Positions 51,150-62,735 of a DNA stretch of 64,000 nucleotides are shown here, piece after piece. Below the pieces are notes generated by a model. That model did no database searches. It had not been told where the DNA came from and worked only from the letters and a program-made list of their open reading frames with translations. Made by a program: the position numbers and the translations under genes. The number at the start of each line of letters is the position of its first letter. Positions within the stretch are counted from its first letter, which is position 1. Source of the DNA: Homarus americanus (lineage: Eukaryota > Arthropoda > Malacostraca > Decapoda > Nephropidae); assembly GCF_018991925.1 (NCBI RefSeq), contig NW_024738608.1, forward strand, positions 1,393,026 through 1,457,025. The letters are read 5' to 3'.

Positions 51150-51249
51150 NNNNNNNNNNNNNNNNNNNNNNNNNNNNNNNNNNNNNNNNNNNNNNNNNNN
51201 NNNNNNNNNNNNNNNNNNNNNNNNNNNNNNNNNNNNNNNNNNNNNNNNN
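51150..51249. other. Assembly gap (100 N)
   Basis: Exactly 100 N, the usual placeholder for a gap of unknown length. The right side starts inside a tandem array, so the gap probably hides more repeat units. Any frame shown across it is meaningless. Confidence 0.98.
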
Positions 51250-51372
51250 TCCACCCTCAGACACACAGTATACCTCAGCATCCACCCTCAGACACACAGT
51301 ATACCCCAGCATCCACCCTCAGACACACAGTATACCCCAGCATCCACCCTCAGACACACAGTATACCCTTGA
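51250..51372 (+). repeat. 31-bp minisatellite truncated by the gap
   Basis: Four units of CCACCCTCAGACACACAG plus TATACCYCAGCAT. Units are almost identical. The array's left end is lost in the N gap. Confidence 0.92.
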
Positions 51373-51426
51373 CCTCTTTTTCTGAAAACTAGGATCAAGG
51401 GAATTATAGTTGGATTTCTGAGCAAT

Positions 51427-51978
51427 GGTACAGTGTTTCTTTCCAGGAGTTACGGTGATACAGTTTTTCTTTCCGGGAGCTACAGTGGTAAAGTGTTTAT
51501 TTCCTGGAGTTACAGTGGTACAGTGTTTCTTTCCAGGAGCTACAGTGGTAAAGTGTTTATTTCCTGGAGTTACGGTGATACAGTGTTTCTTTCCAGGAGC
51601 TACAGTGGTAAAGTGTTTATTTCCTGGAGTTACAGTGGTACAGTTTTTCTTTCCGGGAGCTACAGTGGTAAAGTGTTTATTTCCTGGAGTTACGGTGATA
51701 CAGTGTTTCTTTCCAGGAGCTACAGTGGTAAAGTGTTTATTTCCTGGAGTTACAGTGGTACAGTGTTTCTTTCCGGGAGCTACAGTGGTAAAGTGTTTAT
51801 TTCCAGGAGTTACAGTGATACAGTTTTTCTTTCCGGGAGCTACAGTGGTAAAGTGTTTATTTCCAGGAGTTACAGTGGTACAGTGTTTCTTTCCGGGAGC
51901 TACAGTGGTAAAGTGTGTATTTCCAGGAGTTACAGTGGTACAGTGATTATTTCCAGGAATTATAGTGGTAAACTTTAA
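51427..51978 (+). repeat. 30-bp minisatellite with 60- and 120-bp higher order
   Basis: About 18 units. Type a reads TACAGTGGTAAAGTG plus TTTATTTCCTGGAGT. Type b reads TACAGTGGTACAGTG plus TTTCTTTCCAGGAGC. They alternate strictly, and type b itself alternates between GTGATACAG and GTGGTACAG forms over much of the array, giving a 120-bp period. Frames of 173-181 codons are repeat artefacts. Each unit contains TTTCCAGGAG, a splice-acceptor-like string. Confidence 0.95.
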
Positions 51979-52009
51979 AGTACGAGAAGAAGGCCTAACA
52001 AAACCTTTT

Positions 52010-52025
52010 GAGAGAGAGAGAGGGA

Positions 52026-52093
<68 letters not shown>
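52010..52093. repeat. (GA)n microsatellite
   Basis: About 40 GA units with two GGG interruptions at the start. Confidence 0.97.
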
Positions 52094-52096
<3 letters not shown>

Positions 52097-52345
52097 GTCA
52101 GATTAGGGCGACCCTTTCACACAAATGACAAAGGTCTGTTTTGAGAACGAGGAGGAGAGAATAGTGAGTGGGAGAGAATCATCCGGCCGCAGCCTCTCTG
52201 TTACGCTCATCGTGGGGAAATTTTTATGAGAGAGCGAGAGGGAGGGAGGAAGAGAGAAGGGGAGGGAGAGAGAGTGAGAGGGATAAAGAGAGGAAACGAT
52301 TGAATTGAGGCTTCTCTTTCACAAGCACGGTACAGAAATCTTTAC
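52094..52345. other. Unique islands between GA tracts
   Basis: 52095-52225 and 52295-52345 are complex sequence between GA-rich stretches, the same layout as at 14.1-15.1 kb. No gene recognised. Confidence 0.35.

Positions 52346-52404
<59 letters not shown>
52346..52404. repeat. (GA)n microsatellite
   Basis: About 28 GA units. Confidence 0.97.
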
Positions 52405-52406
<2 letters not shown>

Positions 52407-52534
52407 CTTCTGGAAGGTACAACAACTAGGTGTTTAGTCATAAATAAAACTTTAGCTAAAATATGAAAATTAAATGTATTCTGTCGTTTCTTTCCGTAAT
52501 TATTTTTTTATGTACACCTCGTGCCATTATTACA

Positions 52535-52685
52535 TAGTGAGGGGTACTAACATAGTGTACTGTACTAACATAGTGTGTTTACTTACATAGTGTACTGTAC
52601 TAACATAGTGTGTTTTACCTGCATAGTGAACTGTACTTACATATAGTGCGGTATTTACATACTGTTCAGTACAAACATATAGTTA
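52535..52685 (+). repeat. Degenerate TACTAACATAGTGTACTG repeat
   Basis: TAACATAGTGTACTGTAC, TTACATAGTG and TGCATAGTGAACTGTAC words recur in 18-27 bp steps, about seven times, decaying rightwards. Confidence 0.65.
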
Positions 52686-53855
52686 CCGTTCCTACCATAA
52701 CTAAATACCTTTACTCGAGACTAAATATAGAAAATCTCTACCATAAAATCTGTGCAAAATTTGTACCTTCACTAGTGTTAAGTACCTCAAAGGGTACAGT
52801 TGCTTCTAATCCTTACATATTCCGGGAACTGGAGCTACAACTGAACATAAATATTTCCCCTAAGTAAACACTATCTCTAACCGCTCTGTTAATGAGGCTA
52901 TTTTAGAAACATTTATATTAAGATTCCTAAAAATTACAGCATGTTGGTCAGGTTATAAAATCACGGCTGGGTGATAAAATGTCTTTGAATAATAAATTCA
53001 ACATCGGTTCAGCAAAAATTCAACATTACTCTTTATTCTCGTTGAAAGTCAGATATGTTTACAGAGTGCATTGAGTAACTTACTCAATCTCCGCCGAGAG
53101 ATGAAAAGTAAACACAAGGGATCATCATCATGCAATTAATCATGAATCGAAACCAATCAAACGCTCGACCAGTATAAACAATAGATATGACTGGCTAAGT
53201 GAAAGCCAACCACAACGTACACAATTCGAGATATGTATGGTATTGGTTGTAATTAAGCTAATCAAAAGTCTTTATTCGGTTGCTTGTTGGCCACACAATG
53301 GATGGCACTAACAAAAAATAATATTGAAAATACGTTTATATAAATTACTGTTCAGGTTTTATTTGCCCTTCTACGCTTTTCTTGCTTTTTGTTTTCCTTA
53401 TTTTTTATCAATTTGAGAAACATCATCGCCTCACACAGTATATTCTCAAAGGTATTTACGTTAAACTCCCCCTCCTACTTGGTGATGATGAGAGCGCGTT
53501 CAACCAACTCCTGTAAACAAAGACACCAAGATGGAGGCCTTGAAGGGGGGGGGGGTCGAAGTTAAAATGAATCTCTTATCGTAAATGAGCGGGTTCTATA
53601 TTTTTTGGGGATCCTGGACTAAAAGATATAGAGTCCAAGAGAGAGAGAGACATAGATTGCTTATTTTAGTGAGTTAGTGAGGTTTAGTGGCGTGAAGATA
53701 GATAACAAGAGAATTGATCCGTGGGCGACAACATTAACGAAAAGTACAACTAATTTATTCCGTGAATTGAAACCAGAGCCTTGTGATTCACTGTGTCGAC
53801 TAAAGATTCATTTTCCATGATGTGTACTGTACCAAAGTGCTGGCAAACAGAGTGA
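52686..53855. other. Unique AT-rich sequence, nothing recognised
   Basis: A G11 run at about 53546-53556 is the only notable low-complexity spot. No gene seen. Confidence 0.4.
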
Positions 53856-53861
53856 TAGATA

Positions 53862-53867
53862 TTTATT
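53862..53867 (-). promoter_or_regulatory. Possible polyadenylation signal AATAAA (minus strand)
   Basis: TTTATT on the plus strand reads AATAAA on the minus strand. It lies about 230-260 bases downstream of the two candidate stop codons of the terminal exon, a reasonable 3' UTR length. A single hexamer is weak evidence on its own. Confidence 0.3.
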
Positions 53868-54095
53868 GAGTAAAAATCACCATGCAAGTTCACATTGATT
53901 CCACATATACATAGACAATACAAATATAAAATGTATAGAGATAATGCAGGTATAATGAACATAGTGCCGGTTGACAATGAACATAATACAGGTATACGAA
54001 CAATTATGAACAGTAAGTTGATATTTTTAGGGTATTTGTACTCCTTGTCTTAGTCCTTCCCAGTCGTTTCCACACCTGTCTTGCACTTCTCTCAA

Positions 54096-54222
54096 TTATC
54101 CTCCTCTCCGTGCGATCTCAGTGCTACTTGAACCAACATATGACAATGCGACAGAAGCAGCAGCAGTAACCTCGGTGTCTCTGTGTGCTGGAGTCCTCGT
54201 TGTGAAGGGGTCGCCGTCTCTC
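54096..54222 (-). CDS. Candidate spliced terminal exon of an unrecognised gene
   Basis: On the minus strand, TTTTTTTTCTTTTC, CTATTCGGTTCCCAG and a branch-like CTAAT about 37 bases upstream form a strong 3' splice site, putting the exon start at 54222. From there, one phase stays open for 32 codons (RRRPLHNEDSSTQRHRG.. ending in a Cys-rich YCCCFC..) to a TAG at 54124. A second phase stays open for about 41 codons (DGDPFTTRTPAHRD.., Thr/Ala/Ser-rich) to a TAA at 54096. After the first stop that first frame reopens as RIIERSARQVWKRLG.., so a one-base error near 54105 may hide a longer end. An AATAAA lies downstream. I do not recognise the protein and cannot identify earlier exons. It could be chance in a GC-rich island. 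Confidence 0.3.
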
Positions 54223-54249
54223 CTGGGAACCGAATAGAAAAGAAAAAAA

Positions 54250-56998
54250 ATAGTCTTGATTAGAGAATTTATACACGTTAGTTTTTCCTGGGAGACAGCC
54301 GTTAAAACTTTGGTCTTATCATAGAAGTAGTGGTTAAGTTTTTGGCTCTCAACGTAATTTAATTCATTTCTTTTTCCTCTTATCTTCTAAGATATAACCG
54401 CTGATTCTTTCTTAGTTTTTGCATAACAATGTTCTCAGTTTTTATAATGTAATGACTGGAGCTGGAGGCAACATTATTGTCAGTTGGCGTTGTAGTCTTG
54501 CCATTGATTTTAATATCCAGTATAAGGCGGGACTGTTTACGTGTGATGTTTAGGATGTCAAGGATAGATGTTTATAATCCGTCAAAACCCCTTTTAGCTT
54601 CAACCCATCTAGGAAGGAAACTTTTAGGATATCACATTCTTGTGGTAAGAGGAGATACGGTGCTCTTAGGACGTTCCACTCAACTGAGATTAAAACTCGC
54701 TGGAGGCCCCGTTTGTGTTGTGTCTCAAAAAAGGTGTTGCGTGTCAGCAGCTGCGGAGTAATCTTCCCGCCATTTCTTGATTATAGCAAGTTTAATGATT
54801 CCTTGTTTTGGTACGCTACGTTAAATTTTGGATTATCGTTCTTTTTTCCTTTGTGTGAAGGATGCATTTAATATTCTTAATGTCGTGTTGGTTTTTACGG
54901 CACATAAACTGTAGCATTCTTTGTAAAAGTTATTACAAGCAGAGGATATTTATAACCGCATAATTTCATAATTGCCAGAACCTTGTTATTTTTGCACGAA
55001 ACATAAATTAACGGTCTTTTTTTCGTCGTATGTTCTTCCCTAAGATTTCCGTAATCAACATTAACTGTACATGTGCAACAAAATTACCCTCAATTGTCTT
55101 AAAACCAGGAGGAAATAAAAATATTTACCACCATCATTACAATGAATAACATCTTATAGCGCTGCCAGACGTGTGGCTTGAAAAACATCATCGATCACGT
55201 CTCGTCAACTCTCACCGTATTAACTCTAGTCAAGAGAATTCATGTAAAGTCAGCTTTCCTGAGGTCAGGTCATACTAGGTAACAGCCAGGTAATTGGGTC
55301 AGCTTATAAAATGTTTACTCTAATCAAGTCAATTCAGGTCAGGTCAACTACAAATTAATGTCAACTCCAGGCCATTTTTTCAAGATAATAGTAGGTACTA
55401 TTCGTTCAACCTTGAAACGGTTTCTTTCATAAGAGAGTTTCAGCACAGAATCCATTTTTAAAAACAACACAACACACCAAATAAAAGCCCCTCCCTGTGC
55501 CTCAGGTGCCGGGCTCAGGCGTGACGTAATTGCCAAACAATAACAAAAGGCACACGAGGCTTTAACCGCCAACTGAGGTAACAAATACTGACGTCACACA
55601 AGGCTTTGAAATCGAACCGTACAATAAATCTTACCTACAAGGCTCGGCGCTGTTGAATTTTAAAATGAAGAGGAAAAAATATTTAACGTTTCTTGTTTTG
55701 GTGATGTTGACAGCAGGCATTGGACACACTGATGATAAAATGACCAACTGAGGAACATTTCTGGTAGGTTTCATTAACATCGAGTATATTGGTCCTAAGA
55801 AATCGAATTCCCTGTATATGCAAATATTTTAGACAGTTGAAAAGTGACAGACGGTAGCAGTGATCACGATGGCCTCAAGAACAGTGATTTGTTCAGTGCT
55901 TCAGTGTGTTAACATGATTTTTTTATTTAATATCACAATTGCTACTGAATTGTTGCAAGAATTATTTTTATTTATTGATTAATTTATTTCCAGGTATTCA
56001 ATTCGTCATTCCAGATCAGTTTTTATTGTCTGAGCTTTAGCTATTTGCTGATGATTGTTAATTATTCTCTTAAAAATTACAAAAAAGTGATACATCTTTA
56101 TTTGTAATTTTGTCTTGGTTATGTGGCAGAATAATTCCTCGAACAGTACAGTATATTTATATCATGACCTTGATAAAATCATATAGGGAAAAGGGAAACA
56201 ATGGAGAACCTTAGCTTTCGTCTTTGTTGAAGACATCTTCAGAGGCAACTGAATTACGAAGACTGAGAGAGAGCTTATGTACACAGGGTGACCTACAAAA
56301 CATGAGGTCAGGTCAAAAACATGACAGCCACTAATCCACACACCAACCACACCGCAAAAATAAGAAGAGATTATGAGAACTGGCGACATAACTAGTCAAG
56401 TCACGACCTTAAGTGTGGTAATTATCAAAATCCTGTGTTAAATTATAATAACATTATTTATCGATCTATTACACGTTATTTTTTTTTTTACTATATCAAT
56501 GTTATGTGTTTTTTAAGGCAACGTTGTCTTGTATTTCTAGTGTAAAAATCTGTCTTGTCTTTACCGTATCACTATCTCGTGGGAGTAACGCCAGGCTTAT
56601 AATAGCTGCCGGCGTACATTGACTAATTGCTCGTCTGTTCCCTGCGGTATCTGGCTACACACTGTCTTTATCTAACCCGGCCTCCACATCAACATTGTAC
56701 AAGCTGCCCACTAGCAACCAAGGGACTCACACTAAAGGTCACACATATACGGGGGCTGGGAGAGGTATAGTGTAGATTAACAAGAAGTATTTTATTTTGA
56801 CAGTGAGCTTTTAATGCCACCTCACAATGGTCGTGGAGGTCATAGGTCATCTTGGGTTGTGTGTGGTATGGAACCTTTGTGTCCTTCTCAGTGCAAATCT
56901 ACATTCTAATTCTTCTTATTTCTTACACCATATAATTTCTAAGTCTTGTTCATTATAATTGTGACACTTTTTGCACTGCGTTTTGGTACACTGTAAAT

Positions 56999-57000
<2 letters not shown>
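54250..57000. other. Unique sequence, possible intron or intergenic
   Basis: The plus-strand frame at 54477-54761 (94 codons) has no recognisable domain. 55480-55600 holds TGACGTCA (55589) and TGACGTAA (55522) in a GC-richer patch. 55255-55345 repeats AGGTCAGGTCA-type words. 56580-56710 is a GC-balanced island. If the candidate terminal exon is real, upstream exons should lie in this direction on the minus strand. Confidence 0.35.

Positions 57001-57049
<49 letters not shown>
57001..57049. repeat. (CA)n microsatellite
   Basis: About 24 CA units. Confidence 0.97.
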
Positions 57050-57050
<1 letters not shown>

Positions 57051-57294
57051 TATTGCAGATACCTTGAAATTCGTTTTAGATAAAGAAAACGTAAAACTGC
57101 TCTCAGGTAAGCCCCGACTCTCGTATCTCTGGTGATGTAAGACACTTTATTGTTAAGTTCACCAGTTAAACAGTCAAGCCAGATTAACGTTCTCCTCAGC
57201 CCAAAGGTTTAGCGTTTGTTTAATATATCTGGGAAACTGCTTGCTGTTGAGAGGAGGTGAGCACATGTAGAGTGTTCTCAGCCAATGTGGATCG

Positions 57295-57375
57295 CATGCT
57301 GTCTGTCTGCTGTCTGTATGTCTATCTGCCTGTCTGTCTGTATGCTATTCTGTCTCACTGTCTGTGTAGCTGTCT
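57295..57375. repeat. Degenerate TGTCTG repeat
   Basis: CTGTCTGTCTGCTGTC and TATGTCTATCTGCCTGTC runs with no strict period. Confidence 0.7.
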
Positions 57376-57529
57376 GCTTATTAACGTTTTAGTCTCCGCA
57401 TTATAACCTTTTGTTGTACACATCGTAATTTCATCAAAGTTTATCGATTTAGGGAGGTCAGAAGGTCAAGCTGTCTGTGGATATATAATAAGGTGTTGTC
57501 GATGTTCTCGTTCCAAACACGGCAGACCA

Positions 57530-57610
57530 TGAAGGGCGGGAGGGAGGAAGAGAGGGAAGGAAGGGAGGAAAAGAGGGAAGGAAGGGATGGGGGAGGAGGA
57601 AGGGAGGATA
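57530..57610 (+). repeat. Purine GGAAGGGAGGAA tract
   Basis: About 80 bp of only A and G with GGAAGGGAGGAA repeated. G-quadruplex or triplex prone. TGACGTCA follows at 57615. Confidence 0.8.
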
Positions 57611-57624
57611 GATATGACGTCATA

Positions 57625-58884
57625 GTTACAAGAACAAGCTACTTTTTGTTATACTTTATCAACGCTTTTCTAATAGTACTCAGTTTATTCATAATATTAA
57701 ATAAACAATCGCATGTGTGAAATGTCTTGCGTATAAGATAAAGTTCATAAGAATTATTACTATTATTATTATTACCTGAGGTTGGTGGTTTCAGATAAAT
57801 TGGTCCCCTGTTGTCGGGTAATTAGGCAACAGGTATATTTCTTGACTCCTTTAACCAATGAGAGACTAGTGGTACCAAAAAAAAAAAAACAGTGTAAGAG
57901 AATAAAAAGAAATGTAGACGAAACAAAACAGATTAAAGATATATCATAATTCCCTCTCTTTTTATATTGTGCGCCATGTTTCATTCGACTGGGGCTCTTC
58001 TTTCATTGGTTTCCCTATCAACCAACCAGAACCCGCCGTCCCATTTAGTACACACCTTTAGTTTAGAAATATAGCAACAGGTTATCAATCAGAAAAAAAG
58101 GTCTTGTTGTTACCTTATGTGTTTCATCAGCCATCCTTCTCGTACAGGTGAGAGGCATGGCGGACGATAAACAGTATAAGTCTAGCTGAAAAAAAAAGAC
58201 AAATTTGTGAGTGAAGAAATGTGACACCATGATCGAGTGTCATTTGTCAGCGTGAAATATGTACAGTACGCCCGCGGGAGTAGAACGAGTGATCTTTTGA
58301 CGGGACGATTTGTACTTTTTCACAGATTTCTACTAAAATGCTGAAATTTGGAAGAAAATAGTGATGCTTTTAGGAGATACAGTAGTTTTGCTTTAACGTA
58401 TAGTGTTGAAATGTTCTGGAAAATTACAGATTCTTGTAAATTCTTAAAAAAAAAAGCAAAATGTATTAAGTGAAGGAAAATCCTAGCTAGTCGTGTTGAC
58501 TTGTGTTGCAGACGACCTGTTGAAGAGTCTGAGTTATTATTATATTCCCTCTGTCTTGTTAAGCAGTAAATGAAATCTTAATGACATGGTAAAATAGGGC
58601 TCTCAACGTGGGTGTGTACATTTAAGCCGATACTTTTCACCTCAAGAATTTTCACCCCGTGTCCACAGGGAGCCTCGCCTTGATTACTTTTCGTCCGGAG
58701 CGCCACCACCCGATATTCAGGAGACCACCCGCTTATAATCACGGTCTTTGATCTTAGAAAAATATCCCGGAATATTGTCAAATATGGTAGGTGTTCCCGA
58801 GGGGGCTGGTGGCGGCCCACGCACTCCTCTTTGACCCGTTTTACCGGCAGCTGAAGATTCCTGATGAGAGCCGTGTGATAGTCC
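57625..58884. other. Unique sequence, no gene recognised
   Basis: 58120-58195 has an acceptor-like CCATCCTTCTCGTACAG before a very short ATG frame (10 codons). 58578-58884 is an open minus-strand stretch without a recognisable domain. Confidence 0.35.
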
Positions 58885-58975
58885 TGCCGTGTTCTTCTTG
58901 CTGCCCACCCCCGTGTTCTTCTCGCTGCTGCTGTATTCCTCCCGCTCTTGCCGTGTTCCTCCCGCTGCCCCTTAA
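58885..58975. repeat. CCGTGTTCTTCTCGCTGC degenerate repeat, about four units
   Basis: CCGTGTTCTTCTTGCTGCCC, CCGTGTTCTTCTCGCTGC, TGTATTCCTCCCGCTCTTG and CCGTGTTCCTCCCGCTGCCC follow one another at 18-28 bp steps. The minus-strand frame through it is Arg/Thr/Ala-rich because of the repeat. Confidence 0.65.
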
Positions 58976-60005
58976 TCAAGGTAATTATAGATAACAAGAC
59001 GGAGGAAGCGATGTTATGGCGGACTGAAGGATTTTTTTATTGTTTATTTTACCTGTTGGCGAATTTTTTTTTTTTTTTTTTTTTTTGGAGGAAGGGTGGA
59101 ATGACTTGACAGTTTTAATCTAATGGTATTAATTATCTTTTAATAGTACCAATAAACTCATCACAACTGCCCCCGCGAGTAGTGGTGCAGGTAGGGTTTT
59201 TTTTGTGCAGGACAGTGGACGTCGTTCGTTCAATTGCGTATGATGAAAAATACCAGTTTGGCAGCCCGGTGGTTACCTCATAAACCAGACGACTAATGAA
59301 AGTTGTGTCCACTTACTGATTTATTTATTATCTTATATATTTTCTTCCTTGTTTATCTACTCTTGTATCTTTAATCGATTTATCAGTTCATTTGAGGCAT
59401 GTCTTCTTGTATACACACACACACACATACACACACACACACTTACATATTCAAGATAACATCACGTTTCACATGTCCCCCAAGGACACAGCAAAAATAA
59501 TACCACCTCCTGCCACCGCTTCCGTCATACCTGCCTCACCAATGATATCACAGTCAGGGATCTGAGACATCTTCGTGCCTTTCTCCCCATATCACAAGAC
59601 ATCTTGACAAGTGTGGGATAGCAACCATTGTTTACGTGGGGAAAGAAAGGTCTACTGAGGTCCCTGCTACTTTCTGTCGCTATCTCTCTTTGTCTGTTTA
59701 TCTGTTTCTTTGTCAATCTGTCTATCTTGTGTCACTTTCTTCTCTTGCACAAATATCTTGCTAACACAAAGGTATATCAGAAAATGGTTATTGCCAACAA
59801 TTCGCCCTATTTGACCTATAAGATTATAAGGGATGTGAGGGAGATTGTGAAGAAGATGGAGGGAGTGAAGGAGTCCGAGAAGAGGGATAAGCAAGTGGGA
59901 AAGAGAAGTTGACAATGAAATTTAAACACTTTATATAGTGAAGAGGTTACAGATACAGATGGAGAAGATGGAATAATATGAATAACACTGGCATAGCCTT
60001 TGGCC

Positions 60006-60008
<3 letters not shown>
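58976..60008. other. Unique sequence with a T27 run
   Basis: A run of about 27 T at 59061-59087 could be the poly(A) tail of a minus-strand retroposed copy, but the adjoining sequence (59088-59300) is not recognised and no target duplication is visible. A short interrupted (CA)n is at 59414-59441. Confidence 0.4.
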
Positions 60009-60069
<61 letters not shown>

Positions 60070-60163
60070 TGTGTGTGTGTGTGTGTGTGGGGGGAGAGAG
60101 AGAGAGAGAGAGCGTGTGTGTGTGTGGGGGGGGGAGAGAGAGAGAGAGTGTGTGTGTGTGTGG

Positions 60164-60214
<51 letters not shown>

Positions 60215-60390
60215 TAAAATGTGTGTGGGAGGGGGGGAGAGAGAGAGAGAGAGAGAGAGACTGTGTGTGTGGGGGGAGAGAGAGGTGTGTGTGTGGGGGG
60301 AGAGAGAGAGAGAGAGAGAGAGAGAGCGTGTGTGTGTGTGGGAGGGGGGGGGAGAGAGAGAGAGAGAGAGAGAGTGTGTGTGTGTGTGTA
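60009..60390 (+). repeat. Compound (GA)n/(GT)n/(G)n array
   Basis: A cycle of GA units, GT units and a G5-G8 run repeats about seven times, each 35-60 bp. Arg/Glu and Cys/Val frames are artefacts. Both strands' frames are meaningless as protein. Confidence 0.92.
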
Positions 60391-60616
60391 GTAATTTCTG
60401 CTTTCACCAGTTTAGATCCAAATAAAGCTGTAACCCCTTCACTCATAGTCTAAATTCACTCAAATTACGGATGCACTTCAGTCCTGTATGCTCTCATAGA
60501 CTGTGTAAAAGGCTTATAATGTTTAATAAAGAGTTGAGCTGAAGTATGCCGGGATGGAGAGCATACGTCACACATTAATACAGCATGATCTAAATGCTTC
60601 AAATTATATAATATAA
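60391..60616. other. Unique sequence with a small inverted repeat
   Basis: GTATGCTCTC (near 60486) and GAGAGCATAC (near 60556) are reverse complements separated by about 60 bases. No RNA gene recognised. Confidence 0.35.
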
Positions 60617-60808
60617 CCTAAAGCCTAACCTAACCTTACCTAGCCTAGCCTAACCTAACCTAACCTAACGTATAACCTAAACTAACCTTACCTAACTTAA
60701 CCTAACCTTACCTAACCTAACCTAACGTATAACCTAACCTAATCTAACCTAACTTAACCTAACCTTACCTAACCTAACGTATAACCTAACCTAATCTAAC
60801 CTAACCTG
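60617..60808 (-). repeat. Interstitial CCTAA (TTAGG) array with higher-order unit
   Basis: AACCT units with AACTT, ACCTT and an AACGTATAACCT insertion that recurs three times (near 60667, 60725, 60776), so a block of 50-60 bp has itself been duplicated. Orientation is opposite to the 12.7-kb array. Confidence 0.85.
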
Positions 60809-61320
<512 letters not shown>

Positions 61321-61755
61321 CTGAGTTATCATATTTTGGGGGTTTGATTCCTGCATTTATGTTTTGTTTGTTTTAATTCTATTTGTTTTATTTACATTTT
61401 GATATGATTTAATTGTTTATTTATTCATTTTTATTCATTTTTTTCAATATTTCTTACAGACATATCACGTTAATAAGAGTGAATAATGAATGGAGAGAGA
61501 TTACATTGCAGAGATGAGATGAGAGGATAGAAGAGACAAGAGAATATACCACCATATAACAAGAGATTAAGAGAGACAGGATGAGATACAACCAAATAAA
61601 AGACATGATAAAAGAGGAAATAAAGTAAACCATAAAACCATTACAGTAGCGGGGAGTCGGGAAGGATATATTGAGGTAAGGTTGAGGAGAGAACAAGACT
61701 TGAACGGTGGTGAGATGAAAATGTTTGTTGGTTTGCCGGGAAGACTGAGAGCGAG

Positions 61756-61798
61756 AGAGAGAGAGAGAGACATATATATATATATATATAGAAAAGTA

Positions 61799-61865
<67 letters not shown>

Positions 61866-61882
61866 GCAGTATATATATATAT
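61756..61882. repeat. (GA)n and (AT)n compound microsatellite
   Basis: About 8 GA units, a short AT run, GAAAAGTAGT, about 30 AT units, GTAGCAGT, then more AT. Confidence 0.95.
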
Positions 61883-62280
61883 GCTACAGGCAGTGGCATG
61901 GGTGTGCAGGCAGTATATATGGGCAGCAGCTATCAGGCGGCGGCAGGCGGCGGCGGCGGCGGCGTGCGTGCGTGCGTGCGTGCGGCGGCGGCGGCGGCGT
62001 GCGGCAGTGCGGCGTGCGCGGCGTGGTGCAGGCGCAGTGCGCAGCAGGCAGGCGGTGCAGCAGGCAGGCAGGGGCGGCGCATAAGTGCGCGCGGCGGCGC
62101 GTGGCGCGTGCGCAGTGGTGCGTGGTGTGGCAGGTGCGTGTGTGTGTGTGTGTGGTGTGTGCAGTGTGGTGCAGGTGCAGGCAGTGTTATGCAGTGGCGC
62201 GGCGGCGCGGCGTGGTGCGGTGCAGTGTGTGTGTGCAGTGTGTGTGTGTGTGTGCAGTGGTGTGTGTGTGTGGTGTGTGG

Positions 62281-62311
<31 letters not shown>

Positions 62312-62335
62312 GTGTGTGTGTGTGTGTGCTGTGTA
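61883..62335 (+). repeat. GC-rich GCG/GCA/GT compound low-complexity block
   Basis: GCGGCG, GCAGGCAG, GTGCGTGC and GTGTGT runs in turn for 450 bp, with no fixed unit and very few C that are not part of GC. Alternating GTGCGTGCGTGC is Z-DNA prone. Ala/Arg/His-rich frames on both strands (up to 297 codons) are artefacts. Confidence 0.85.
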
Positions 62336-62660
62336 AATAAACAACAAGCATAATTAAAGGAGGAAACTAAAACCAAACACTAGAATTTTAGGATATTTTA
62401 ACCTTGTCAGTATGGTGAGTAAATTACTGTATGTCGGGAAGGATGTTGATTTAATCGTCGTAGGATGTTACAGAGTTGGTTATACTGTATATAGGGGAAA
62501 CAAGAAGAGGATATTTGGAGTATTTAGTTGGACAAAGTTAAGATATAGGGAGAAATTTGAAACAAGTATACGAAGTGTGTGTGTGTGTGTGTTTTGAAGG
62601 CTATCAAGCGCTTTTATAATGGAAGCAGCAAGTGTGTGTGCGTGTTGGTGTTAGTGAGTG
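62336..62660. other. Unique sequence with a short (GT)n
   Basis: (GT)n at 62576-62592. The plus-strand frame 62412-62597 is not recognised. Confidence 0.4.
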
Positions 62661-62735
62661 GTCGATGGAGTGCCCCAGGGAGTCTCATGTCACCACTATT
62701 ATTCAACGTGTTTATGAATGAATCAATACATAATA
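62661..62735 (+). pseudogene. Small LINE reverse transcriptase fragment
   Basis: GVPQG (62667-62681) and then, one frame over, SLMSPLLFNVFMNE (62681-62722) correspond to the RT block GVPQGSxLxPLLFNVFMN. One base is missing at the junction. Neighbouring RT blocks are not visible, so only about 75 bp survive. Confidence 0.65.

Noticed and set aside
51425..51978. 173- and 181-codon repeat proteins in two frames
   Set aside because: Both come from the 30-bp array and no flanking coding sequence exists.
54477..54761. 94-codon plus-strand frame
   Set aside because: No domain recognised and codon use looks like AT-rich background; kept only as a note.
58141..58190. Ten-codon ATG frame after an acceptor-like CGTACAG
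   Set aside because: Too short to support; no conservation or transcript evidence available.
59061..59087. Poly(T) run as a retropseudogene tail
   Set aside because: Adjacent sequence not recognised and no target-site duplication found.
60486..60566. Hairpin GTATGCTCTC..GAGAGCATAC as an RNA gene
   Set aside because: Ten-base stem with a 60-base loop is within chance for this length.
61454..62353. Ala/Arg/His/Cys-rich frames of up to 297 codons
   Set aside because: Composition of GCG/GCA/GT simple repeats; no domain and overlapping frames on both strands.
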